Positions 1 to 5,754 of a DNA stretch of 6,160 nt are shown here, piece by piece. The notes under the pieces are model-generated. The model was not told the origin of the DNA, ran no database searches, and saw only the letters and a program-made list of their open reading frames with translations. The DNA lies in assembly GCA_019661795.1 (NCBI GenBank), contig JAIFWQ010000024.1:1-6160 (forward strand), read 5' to 3'. The stretch comes from Candidatus Parcubacteria bacterium (GTDB taxonomy: Bacteria > Patescibacteriota > Minisyncoccia > Phycocordibacterales > UBA6065). A program made the translations under genes and the position numbers. The number at the start of each line of letters is the position of its first letter. The stretch's first letter is position 1.

Positions 1-155
1 GGGGACACGCGGATCATATCGTTCGTACCAGCCGTGCCTGGCGTGCCGGTGCCTGCCGTATCCGTCTTGCGATACGGAATATCGAATGCGAAGACCGCAT
101 AGACGACGAGGATCGCGAGAACTGCCAAGCCGATTATCTTTATACGATGAGACAT
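1..155 (-). CDS. N-terminal part of a membrane-anchored extracytoplasmic protein (possible Gmad2-type), cut by the window edge
   Basis: The frame opens with an ATG at 155 and runs off the left edge after 51 codons, so only the N-terminus is visible. It begins MSHRIK, followed by a hydrophobic stretch at about residues 7-24 (IIGLAVLAILVVYAVFAF) that reads as a signal anchor or signal peptide. A Thr/Gly-rich linker follows at about 31-44, and the visible part ends NDMIRVSP. There is no obvious lipobox cysteine. In CPR genomes a short Thr/Gly linker followed by an Ile-Arg-Val-x-Ser-Pro-like start is reminiscent of Gmad2 immunoglobulin-like domain proteins, but too little is present to assign this. 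The start lies 16 bases inside the end of the DUF456 gene in another frame, so the two are probably co-transcribed and may be translationally coupled. No Shine-Dalgarno sequence is visible, and no other ATG or GTG lies close upstream in frame. Confidence 0.7.
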   Translation of the reverse strand, partial: MSHRIKIIGLAVLAILVVYAVFAFDIPYRKTDTAGTGTPGTAGTNDMIRVS

Positions 156-622
156 ATGAATGTGATGGCGAATATGAGCGACAGGACGATGTTGACGCCG
201 ACGCCGACGACGCTCCCGACGAGAGCGCCTCCCGCGGCCTTCAAAGCCTTGCCGTGATGCTTCTTATAATAGATCTCCGCCAGTAATACGCCGGCGAAGA
301 GCCCGATGAAGCTGCCGAGCGCCGGCAGGGTGAAAAGGCCCACGAAAGCGCCCAGTATTCCCCACAGGAGCGATTTGGTATGAGCGCCGCCGTATTTGGC
401 CCCGAGCAGTCCGGACGTGTGGTCGGTAACGATCGAAACGACCGTGATGGCGAGGAGCGCGAGCAATCCTTTGACGGTGAGCGCCGCAAAGCCGTCGTAT
501 ACGGCGAACGCCAAAGCGACGACGAACATATATGAGAGCGCCGGCAGCATCGGCACGAACGCCATGAATATGCCCGGAATGACGAGGGCGATCGCGATGA
601 TGGAAGCTATCGAATGGATCAT
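140..622 (-). CDS. DUF456 family integral membrane protein
   Basis: A 160-residue, almost wholly hydrophobic protein that fits the DUF456 family (Pfam PF04306), whose molecular function is not known. Visible family-like features are the VPMLPALSYMF segment (about 23-33) after the first helix, the GAKYGGAHTK loop (about 74-83), followed by a Gly-rich helix pair GILGAFVGLF and GSFIGLFAGVLLAEIYYK (about 88-120), and a last Gly/Val-rich helix (about 129-160). About five membrane segments can be drawn, joined by short loops with a basic one at 120-128 (KKHHGKALK). Length is normal for the family. It starts 10 bases after the dsbB stop and ends inside the next gene, so it appears to be the third cistron of the thioredoxin-dsbB cluster. 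Whether it has any part in disulfide chemistry is unknown: its sequence contains a single Cys, at residue 157 in the last helix. Confidence 0.85.
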   Translation of the reverse strand: MIHSIASIIAIALVIPGIFMAFVPMLPALSYMFVVALAFAVYDGFAALTVKGLLALLAITVVSIVTDHTSGLLGAKYGGAHTKSLLWGILGAFVGLFTLPALGSFIGLFAGVLLAEIYYKKHHGKALKAAGGALVGSVVGVGVNIVLSLIFAITFICLIV

Positions 623-632
623 AGATGAATGC

Positions 633-1187
633 CTACGAGGCGCTGATAGGCGCGACCTCTTCCCTTTTCATGGAAAGCAGAAGCGTCGCCGCGATGAGGA
701 TGAAAGCCGAGAACGCCATCATCGGGATGGTGATGTAGCCGAATTCGAGGACGAATTTCTGCGCGCACGACGCGGAATAGCCGACGGCGCTGCATGGCAG
801 AGGCGTCAGGCCGAGCTGGCCGGTGTAATGGAAGAGCGCGATCGCCGCGCCGATCGCCGACATGACGAAACCATATATCTTCATGCCGTGATCTTTCTTG
901 AAAAGCGCCATGCCCATGAGAAGGACCTGCGGATACATGAATATGCGCTGGAACCAGCAGAGCTTGCAGGGCTCATAGCCGAGCACATCGGAATAGATCA
1001 GGCTGCCGGCCGTGGCGAGAAGCGATACGACGAAGGCGATGAGAAGGCCTTTGTCCCTGAAGAACGCGGCGATCGGCGTCTGGCGGAGCTTCGGCGAAAT
1101 ATATGCCGCGACAAGCCCGATGGCGAGGATCTCGGCGACGACGGAAAGGGTGCTCCAAAGCAGGTTCATGGATGTAGCGAGCGTCAT
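633..1187 (-). CDS. dsbB: DsbB-family disulfide bond formation protein (quinone-linked thiol oxidase)
   Basis: DsbB/BdbC proteins sit in the cytoplasmic membrane, reoxidise a DsbA-like thioredoxin partner and pass the electrons to quinone. The 184-residue sequence shows the diagnostic first redox pair in YEPCKLCWFQR (C74 and C77, followed by the usual W-F-Q-R) and a second pair C132/C141 in the loop LPCSAVGYSASC. Membrane segments lie at about 8-30, 47-66, 79-95, 104-121 and 148-172. The last four match the classical DsbB bundle; the first is an additional N-terminal helix compared with Escherichia coli DsbB. Both Cys pairs fall on the same, outer face if the basic loop at 32-46 is cytoplasmic. 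The ATG at 1187 lies 6 bases after the thioredoxin stop codon. Met7 (codon at 1169) is an alternative start. No Shine-Dalgarno sequence is visible. The adjacent gene supplies the likely redox partner. Confidence 0.92.
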   Translation of the reverse strand: MTLATSMNLLWSTLSVVAEILAIGLVAAYISPKLRQTPIAAFFRDKGLLIAFVVSLLATAGSLIYSDVLGYEPCKLCWFQRIFMYPQVLLMGMALFKKDHGMKIYGFVMSAIGAAIALFHYTGQLGLTPLPCSAVGYSASCAQKFVLEFGYITIPMMAFSAFILIAATLLLSMKREEVAPISAS

Positions 1188-1193
1188 GCGTTT

Positions 1194-1571
1194 TTATTTA
1201 TTTTTTACAAGAGGACAGCCGGTGAATGTAGAGAGTTCAGCGAGAGCGAACGTTCCGGTCTTCCGGCCGGCGGTCTTGAATTCCCATGTCGGGTAGCTCT
1301 CTACATTTTTTTGCTTGCAGATCTCCGTCTGGCCCTGGCCGTCAGGCGTGGAGCATTCGACGTATGGAAGCTTCGCCGCCGATTTGCCGAAGAGCGCTTT
1401 CTGCTCTTGGCAGTGAGGACACCAGAATGCGCCGTAGAACGTCGCTCCGCTGTCTTTGATGCACGTCGCGAACTGGTCGTATTGTCCGGGTTTTGATGCG
1501 TACCAGATCATTCCGCCGACGATGGCCGCAAGAACGGCGAAGAACACTATCCACGATGCGTATGATTTCAT
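1194..1571 (-). CDS. Membrane-anchored thioredoxin-fold protein (VKOR-partner/DsbA-like)
   Basis: A 125-residue protein with an N-terminal signal anchor (about residues 6-25, SWIVFFAVLAAIVGGMIWYA) and an extracytoplasmic thioredoxin-like domain. The redox motif is WCPHC (C51, C54) within YGAFWCPHCQEQKALFG, and the cis-proline region is SYPTW (P94). This pattern, with further cysteines at 37, 73 (YVECS), 85 and 119, closely resembles the small thioredoxin domain found fused to, or next to, vitamin K epoxide reductase homologues. Its expected role is to introduce or shuffle disulfides in exported proteins. It lies directly upstream of dsbB with a 6-base gap, so DsbB is the likely oxidant. The ATG at 1571 follows a good extended -10 element by about 30 bases. 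No Shine-Dalgarno sequence is visible. The upstream giant surface gene ends 85 bases away. The catalytic call is by motif only. Confidence 0.92.
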   Translation of the reverse strand: MKSYASWIVFFAVLAAIVGGMIWYASKPGQYDQFATCIKDSGATFYGAFWCPHCQEQKALFGKSAAKLPYVECSTPDGQGQTEICKQKNVESYPTWEFKTAGRKTGTFALAELSTFTGCPLVKNK

Positions 1572-1600
1572 TTGTATATTCGATTAAAGGCTCGCCTCAA

Positions 1601-1609
1601 AGTATAGCA
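1601..1609 (-). promoter_or_regulatory. Extended -10 promoter for the thioredoxin-dsbB-DUF456 cluster
   Basis: On the minus strand TGCTATACT carries the TGn extension at 1609-1607 and a TATACT -10 hexamer at 1606-1601 (five of six bases match TATAAT). The hexamer 17 bases further upstream (ATAGCC) is a poor -35, which is tolerated in extended -10 promoters. Transcription would start near 1594, leaving a leader of roughly 23 bases before the ATG at 1571. It sits in the 85-base gap after the giant gene, so the cluster probably has its own start even if some read-through occurs. Confidence 0.5.
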
Positions 1610-1650
1610 GGCGCGCACGAAGAGGCTATCTTCCGATCATCTCTGCGATT

Positions 1651-1667
1651 CCGCGATTATTTCGCGG
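1651..1667 (-). other. Small perfect hairpin across the stop codon of the giant gene
   Basis: On the minus strand CCGCGA, a five-base loop AATAA and TCGCGG form a perfect 6-bp stem of high GC content. The TAA stop codon (1659-1657) lies in the loop and the start of the 3' arm. No run of T follows, so this is not a standard intrinsic terminator. It could protect the 3' end of the transcript, slow ribosomes, or be chance. Confidence 0.3.
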
Positions 1668-4600
1668 CCGGTCCTTTTTCCGGCTGGCCGATCTTGGCGG
1701 CCCTGCCATAGAGGGCGATGAGGATCGCGAGGCATATCACGACGACCGCGATGACGTTCGCCATGTCGAGGCCGAGAACCCACGGCAAGGTAAGGCCGGT
1801 CTTGTCCGCGAGCCAGCCCGGATTGAGCATAAAGGACAGAGTATTAAGGACATTAAGGACAGACGCCACCGTAAGGACGGCGATTCCTCTCATAAAGGAC
1901 ACACGTGCCCCGTAGGATTCTATGTCCTTTTGGAATGTCCCTTGGAGGGTAAAGCCTATGCCCAGAAGCAGAAGCAGAAGTATGAGCAGCTGATATATAG
2001 GTATGCCCTTTAGAGCGTCCAAAACCCTTTGAGACAGGCCGCCGAATACGCCGGCTATATTAGAAGACGTGCTCGTAGCCTGTCCTATAAGGCCCTGGAA
2101 CTGGCCTGAATTATCAGGTGTAGGATTATTAAGGACATTGTTATCGAGAATGTCCTTTATGCTCTCGTTGCCCGCATAGTCAGGATGATCGGCGCAATAG
2201 ACGCGATTGATCTTCAAGGACGTCGTTATATAAACGACGCCGGTAGGCTCCGTAACGCCCCATGGGGCGAGGATCTCATTTGAATATTTGACCTGGAAGG
2301 CCTTTACCGCCGCTTCCGTAGCCGCGTCGAATTCGCCGTTCACGGCCAAGTTGGCGCCTTCATAGGTATTAAGGAAATACTGGAGCTTGCGGACTTCGTT
2401 CGGATTGTTGTTTCCGCCGGCCTTAAGGAAGGTCGTTATGAAATTGACGCTCGGGCAGACGAGTTCCGGACCGGTCGGGCCTGATGCGCCCGAACCGCTG
2501 CCAGTACCGGAAGTAGAATCGATGAGTATCCATACATCGCCGGGGATGTTTGATCCTCCCGAGCTCGCCGCGGCGAGGGGACAGTTAAAGCCGAAGCATG
2601 GGCCAGTGTAAGTTCCGCCGCTTCCCCCGCCCGACGTGCCGCCGGATCCACCGGACGATCCGCCCGATGAACCGCCGCCCCCGCCTCCACCTCCGCCGCC
2701 CGGAGCCGTGTCATTGTCGAAGTTCGTGAGGTTGACGGACTTCGCAGCGATATTATTGAAATTGATGTCGACGCTCGACGATGGACCGATCGTGACCACA
2801 TAGGCGACGTTGCCGTCCACGACCGCATCGTCGATGCCCGTCACGGTCACCGTCTGCGGCACGTTCCAGTTCGCAGGCTGGAATGTGAGAAGCGTCGTCG
2901 ACGTCGTTCCTTCCGTGAAATCAGAGCTCGTGACCGACATGGTGACATCGGCGAGAGGCGCCGACGCCATGACGACGGTGAATGCCGCGCTCGATCCGGT
3001 TTCGCTCGTCGAAAGTCCCGGAGCAGCCGTTACGGTGAAGTCGCCCGTCGGTCCGCCGCCGCCACCTGCAGGATTGACCGTGAGGATGACGGACTGCGTC
3101 GAAGTGCTGACGCTATTTCCGCAGTCGAGGGTGAACGTGAAAGGCGTGCTCGTCGCCACCGTGAAAGGTCCGACAGACTGGCTGCCCGACAGAGCCACAT
3201 TGCCGCTCCAAGAGCCCGAAGCGACGCACAGGTTCGCGTTCGCCGACGCCCACGATATGGTCGAACTCTGGCCGCTCGTTATGGTCGTCGGATTCAGGCT
3301 GAAAGACGATATCGTTCCGCCCGGCGGCGCGACGTCGTTGTCGTTGTTGACGAGAGAGACCGTCTGGGCAGGAAGATTATTGAAAGAAGCGTCCGAGCTC
3401 GACGATGGGCCGACGGATACGCTGTATGCGACGTTGCCGTCGACGATCGCATCGTCGACGCCCGTCACGGTGACGGTCTGGGCCGCGTTCCAGTTCGCGG
3501 CAGTGAACGTGAGGCTCGAAGCCGACACCGTGCCTTCGGTCGTATCGAGGCTCGCGACAGATATCGTGACATCGGAAGCAGGCGCCGCATCGAGGACGAC
3601 CGTGAACGATGCCGTGCCGCCCGCCTCCGTCGTTACGAGACCCGAGGTCGGCGATACGGTGAAGCCCGGCGTCGGATTCGGCTGGCTGATGATGATCGTG
3701 TGGCCGGCAGGGCCCGACTGCGCGCCGGACACATCTTCGGCGTATACCTGGAACGTCTGGCTTCCGGTCGTCGCCCATGAATGAGAGAGCGATGCCGATG
3801 CGCCGGACGCTACAAAGCCCGTGTATTCGTCTACGCTGCCGTTATTGTCCCAATCGAATCCGTATCGGACGTTGTCGCCGTCAGGATCCGTAGCAGATGC
3901 GGAGAAAGAATACGAAGTATTGATGAAACCAGCGACCGGTCCCGTGACGACAGGAACGTTCGGAGCCGTATTCGATCCGCCGCTCTGGCTCACATTGATC
4001 GTCGCCCACATGCTCTGCGGAACGTACGTGTAGCTCTGGCCGTTGTCGTTCGAAACGTATGCGCGGAGATAATATGTTCCGACGGACGAGAACGGAACGT
4101 TTATGGAAAGATTATCGGTTCCATCGGTGACAGGAGAGCTTCCGCCGACGTTGACCCATCCGCCCTGGCTCGAAGTATCCGGGCACGATGCGCCGTTCTG
4201 GCAGACTTCCATGCCGTGATGGGTAAGGCCCTGACCCGTCGCGACCGATGTCGCAGGGACCGACTGCCCGACGGTTATATTCGCCGGATTCGGATTGATA
4301 GATATCGTTACGGAAAGAGGAGCATTCGGATCAGGAGCGCAGGTGACCGTTTTTGGGCTGCCGGAAAGGAGAGCGTTATTGCTATTCTGGTTTCCCGGAT
4401 TCGCATTGATGCCGTAGGCGTAGATCGTGTGGGCCGCATTGTCCTTGAGAGACGCAGGAGTAGCGAAACTGAAACCGTGATCCCCCGCTATTCCCGTCTG
4501 ATTCACATCGGAACGCGGAATATTGGCGGTCACCGCGCCTATGAACGTGCCCGATCCCGCAGGACCGTCTGCATAGAAATGGACCGCTGTAGCAGCCGAC

Positions 4601-5607
4601 TGATCGTCGGGATCATAGCTCCAACCGGTCGAGGCTGAACAATCAGCTCCGTCGAAATTGCCTCCTGGAGGCTGGTCGATCGGGCCTGCCGCCATGACTT
4701 CGATCGTTATCTGGCCGTTCGCGCCGTAACCGCCCGTTCCCGTATCGGATCCGCCTCCGCCGCCGCCGGGGAATCCTCCGTCCTGCGCCCACGTATCGCT
4801 CGACACGCAGCAGCCCTGGCCGTCTCGGCCGAGACGTCCGCGCGAACCGCCGTTTCCGCCGTTCGGAGATGAACCGCCGTCGCTCGCATACGGATTACCG
4901 CCGACCGAAGTAAATGGGCCGCCGGTGACTCCGTCAAAGAAGATATCTCCCGCATACGCGCTGCCGCCATGGCCGCCCGCACCCTGGGTCGTCGATCCGG
5001 CATCGCCGCCGCCGGGACCGATGCCGGCCTGGCCGTCGCTTCCTGAACCTGCCGTCTGTCCGACGCCGCTCACGCCTCCGCCGCCGCCGCCTGCGCCGAC
5101 GAGAGGCGTGCCGTTATCCGTGAATTCGCTGTTCTCGCCGCCGTTCGCGATCGATCCCGTCACATAGCCGGATCCGCCGAGGCCGACTTTGACCTGGTAT
5201 TGCGCGCCCGGAGTGACGGATATCGTCTTTTCGGCATATGCGCCGCCGCCGCCGCCGAAGCCGGATATGTTGTGATTGCTTACTTTTGCGCCGTTTCCGC
5301 CGCCGCCGCCTGAACCCCATACTTTAACCTTTATGGATGTGACGTTATCCGGAACCGTCCATGTAGCGGTCCCAGGGGTCGAATAGGTGAAAATCTGGCC
5401 CAAAGTGGCCGTATCAGCGTATGCCGTAAGTGGAGCGAACGGCTGGAGGATGAACGCAGAAATGAGCGCCAAAATAAGCGCTTTTCTGTGGAATAATCCG
5501 CGTTTCAGGCCTGTAAGAATCATTTCGATCAGGTAGCTTATGTAATCCACCTTAAATAAATACGCCTTGAAGTCAAAGAAAAGCTCACGTTTCGGACATG
5601 ATTCCAT
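1657..5607 (-). CDS. Giant secreted surface protein: Gly-rich, Ig/PKD and Calx-beta-like modules, peptidoglycan-binding domain, C-terminal membrane anchor
   Basis: The product is 1316 residues from the ATG at 5607, but a better signal peptide starts at Met29 (ATG at 5523). It has a basic KRGLFHRK region, a hydrophobic core at about 43-58 and a likely cleavage after AYA at 64. Modules follow in order: Gly-rich domain (about 70-305, opening with a TWTVP and VKVWGSGGGGG pattern); two Ig-like domains (about 315-425 and 430-540); PKD-like domain with DPDGD and DWDNNGSVD (about 547-641); Calx-beta-like (about 647-760); Ig-like (about 764-846); Calx-beta-like (about 856-966); poly-Gly/Ser linker (969-999); PG_binding_1-like domain (about 1050-1138); and membrane helices at about 1203-1221, 1240-1260 and 1278-1300 with a basic tail. 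A cell-envelope adhesin or wall-linked surface protein is inferred; the partner is unknown. Mature-region cysteines fall mostly two per domain. No Shine-Dalgarno sequence is seen at either start. Confidence 0.88.
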   Translation of the reverse strand: MESCPKRELFFDFKAYLFKVDYISYLIEMILTGLKRGLFHRKALILALISAFILQPFAPLTAYADTATLGQIFTYSTPGTATWTVPDNVTSIKVKVWGSGGGGGNGAKVSNHNISGFGGGGGAYAEKTISVTPGAQYQVKVGLGGSGYVTGSIANGGENSEFTDNGTPLVGAGGGGGGVSGVGQTAGSGSDGQAGIGPGGGDAGSTTQGAGGHGGSAYAGDIFFDGVTGGPFTSVGGNPYASDGGSSPNGGNGGSRGRLGRDGQGCCVSSDTWAQDGGFPGGGGGGSDTGTGGYGANGQITIEVMAAGPIDQPPGGNFDGADCSASTGWSYDPDDQSAATAVHFYADGPAGSGTFIGAVTANIPRSDVNQTGIAGDHGFSFATPASLKDNAAHTIYAYGINANPGNQNSNNALLSGSPKTVTCAPDPNAPLSVTISINPNPANITVGQSVPATSVATGQGLTHHGMEVCQNGASCPDTSSQGGWVNVGGSSPVTDGTDNLSINVPFSSVGTYYLRAYVSNDNGQSYTYVPQSMWATINVSQSGGSNTAPNVPVVTGPVAGFINTSYSFSASATDPDGDNVRYGFDWDNNGSVDEYTGFVASGASASLSHSWATTGSQTFQVYAEDVSGAQSGPAGHTIIISQPNPTPGFTVSPTSGLVTTEAGGTASFTVVLDAAPASDVTISVASLDTTEGTVSASSLTFTAANWNAAQTVTVTGVDDAIVDGNVAYSVSVGPSSSSDASFNNLPAQTVSLVNNDNDVAPPGGTISSFSLNPTTITSGQSSTISWASANANLCVASGSWSGNVALSGSQSVGPFTVATSTPFTFTLDCGNSVSTSTQSVILTVNPAGGGGGPTGDFTVTAAPGLSTSETGSSAAFTVVMASAPLADVTMSVTSSDFTEGTTSTTLLTFQPANWNVPQTVTVTGIDDAVVDGNVAYVVTIGPSSSVDINFNNIAAKSVNLTNFDNDTAPGGGGGGGGGGSSGGSSGGSGGTSGGGSGGTYTGPCFGFNCPLAAASSGGSNIPGDVWILIDSTSGTGSGSGASGPTGPELVCPSVNFITTFLKAGGNNNPNEVRKLQYFLNTYEGANLAVNGEFDAATEAAVKAFQVKYSNEILAPWGVTEPTGVVYITTSLKINRVYCADHPDYAGNESIKDILDNNVLNNPTPDNSGQFQGLIGQATSTSSNIAGVFGGLSQRVLDALKGIPIYQLLILLLLLLGIGFTLQGTFQKDIESYGARVSFMRGIAVLTVASVLNVLNTLSFMLNPGWLADKTGLTLPWVLGLDMANVIAVVVICLAILIALYGRAAKIGQPEKGPAAK
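1830..2159. repeat. Cluster of the AAGGACA word inside the 3' coding part of the giant gene
   Basis: The word AAGGACA occurs here on the plus strand at 1832-1838, 1846-1852, 1855-1861, 1895-1901 and 2131-2137, and as TGTCCTT at 1923-1929 and 2151-2157. Most copies extend to T(A/T)AAGGACA. Two copies are tandem with a 9-base period (1844-1861). Two inverted pairs are present: 1894-1901 with 1923-1930 (8 bp) and 2131-2139 with 2149-2157 (9 bp, AAGGACATT and AATGTCCTT with a 9-base spacer). A near-copy, TAAGGACG, lies at 1872-1879. The stretch codes for the end of the peptidoglycan-binding region and the membrane anchor. Confidence 0.8.
2611..2700 (-). repeat. Low-complexity poly-Gly/Ser linker coding tract
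   Basis: This stretch codes for residues about 970-999 of the giant protein: ten consecutive glycines, then Ser/Gly/Thr repeats. It separates the extracellular Ig/Calx-beta modules from the membrane-proximal peptidoglycan-binding part and probably acts as a flexible spacer. Tracts of GGN codons like this are also prone to length change by slippage. Confidence 0.7.
2710..3042 (-). repeat. Second Calx-beta-like module (repeat copy B) of the giant gene
   Basis: It codes for residues about 856-966. The pattern shared with the other copy is FTVV, AP-x-x-DVT, SV-x-S, TEGT, LTF-x-x-ANWN, QTVTVTG-x-DDA-x-VDGNVAY, GPSSS, FNN and a closing N-x-DND. The last motifs resemble the calcium-binding edge of Calx-beta domains. 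The DNA around 2803-2874 differs from the matching part of copy A by only about nine bases in roughly 72, so a fairly recent internal duplication or gene conversion is likely. Confidence 0.75.
3328..3669 (-). repeat. First Calx-beta-like module (repeat copy A) of the giant gene
   Basis: It codes for residues about 647-760 and shares the ANWN, QTVTVTG, VDGNVAY, GPSSS, FNN and DND signatures with copy B at 2710-3042. The two copies are separated by one Ig-like module (residues about 764-846, with a C794/C829 pair). Confidence 0.75.
4708..5319 (-). repeat. Glycine-rich domain coding stretch with repeated GGC/GGA runs
   Basis: It codes for residues about 97-300 of the giant protein. Runs of four to seven glycines recur (about 99-104, 118-122, 173-178, 280-286) between short beta-strand-like segments. 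The domain opens after a TWTVP-type strand, as in bacterial glycine-rich surface domains. An adjacent cysteine pair (C266, C267) lies within it. The plus strand shows the tract as many CCG repeats. Confidence 0.7.
5416..5523 (-). other. Signal peptide coding region of the giant protein and alternative start
   Basis: Starting from the ATG at 5523 the product has a textbook export signal: MILTGLKRGLFHRK (basic), then a hydrophobic core ALILALISAFIL, then PLTAYA before Asp65, giving an A-x-A cleavage site. Starting at 5607 adds 28 mostly polar residues in front. A GTG at 5550 is a third in-frame choice. None has a clear Shine-Dalgarno sequence, so the signal peptide is the only argument, and it favours 5523. 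Confidence 0.6.
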
Positions 5608-5620
5608 CGAAAAATTTTCA

Positions 5621-5715
5621 TAAAGGACACGTAAAGGACATTATTTTGCGCGATGTGCTGAATGTCCTTTATAGATATTCTTGCCCCTCTTGACAAAACA
5701 GAAATATAAAGGACA
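5621..5715. repeat. Promoter-region cluster of TAAAGGACA words with an 11-bp inverted repeat
   Basis: TAAAGGACA occurs on the plus strand at 5621-5629, 5632-5640 and 5707-5715, and inverted (TGTCCTTTA) at 5663-5671. The first two are spaced 11 bases apart, about one helical turn. The copies at 5632-5642 and 5661-5671 form a perfect 11-bp inverted repeat (TAAAGGACATT and AATGTCCTTTA) with an 18-base spacer. The inverted copy overlaps the predicted -10 of the giant gene, which is an operator-like position. Confidence 0.85.
5668..5696 (-). promoter_or_regulatory. Predicted sigma70-type promoter of the giant surface gene
   Basis: On the minus strand TTGTCA (5696-5691) is followed after exactly 17 bases by TATAAA (5673-5668). 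Each hexamer matches five of six consensus bases. Transcription would begin near 5661, giving a leader of about 54 bases to the ATG at 5607 or about 138 bases to the ATG at 5523. The -10 overlaps one copy of the AAAGGACA word, and two more copies fall in the early leader. Confidence 0.6.
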
Positions 5716-5754
5716 AAAGCGAAAGCTGTCTTTTCCTGCCTTATTTCTGTCCGT

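Noticed and set aside
396..1496. Long open plus-strand frame (366 codons) opposite dsbB and the thioredoxin gene
   Set aside because: It is antisense to two genes with clear family motifs, is rich in Arg and charged residues without domain pattern, and arises from the codon bias of the minus-strand genes.
2810..4638. Two long plus-strand open frames (about 324 and 285 codons) opposite the giant gene
   Set aside because: They mirror repetitive Thr/Val/Ser codons of the sense gene; no start signals or recognisable motifs are seen.
5690..5695. TTGACA on the plus strand as a -35
   Set aside because: The only TATAAA downstream (5705-5710) is 9 bases away, too close for a promoter.
5621..5715. 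CRISPR array
   Set aside because: The repeated word is only 9-11 bases, occurs in both orientations and has irregular spacing without spacers of constant length.
5711..5735. Hairpin with a GAAA loop followed by TTTT as a plus-strand terminator
   Set aside because: The paired part is only about six base pairs with a three-base bulge, and no plus-strand gene ends before it.
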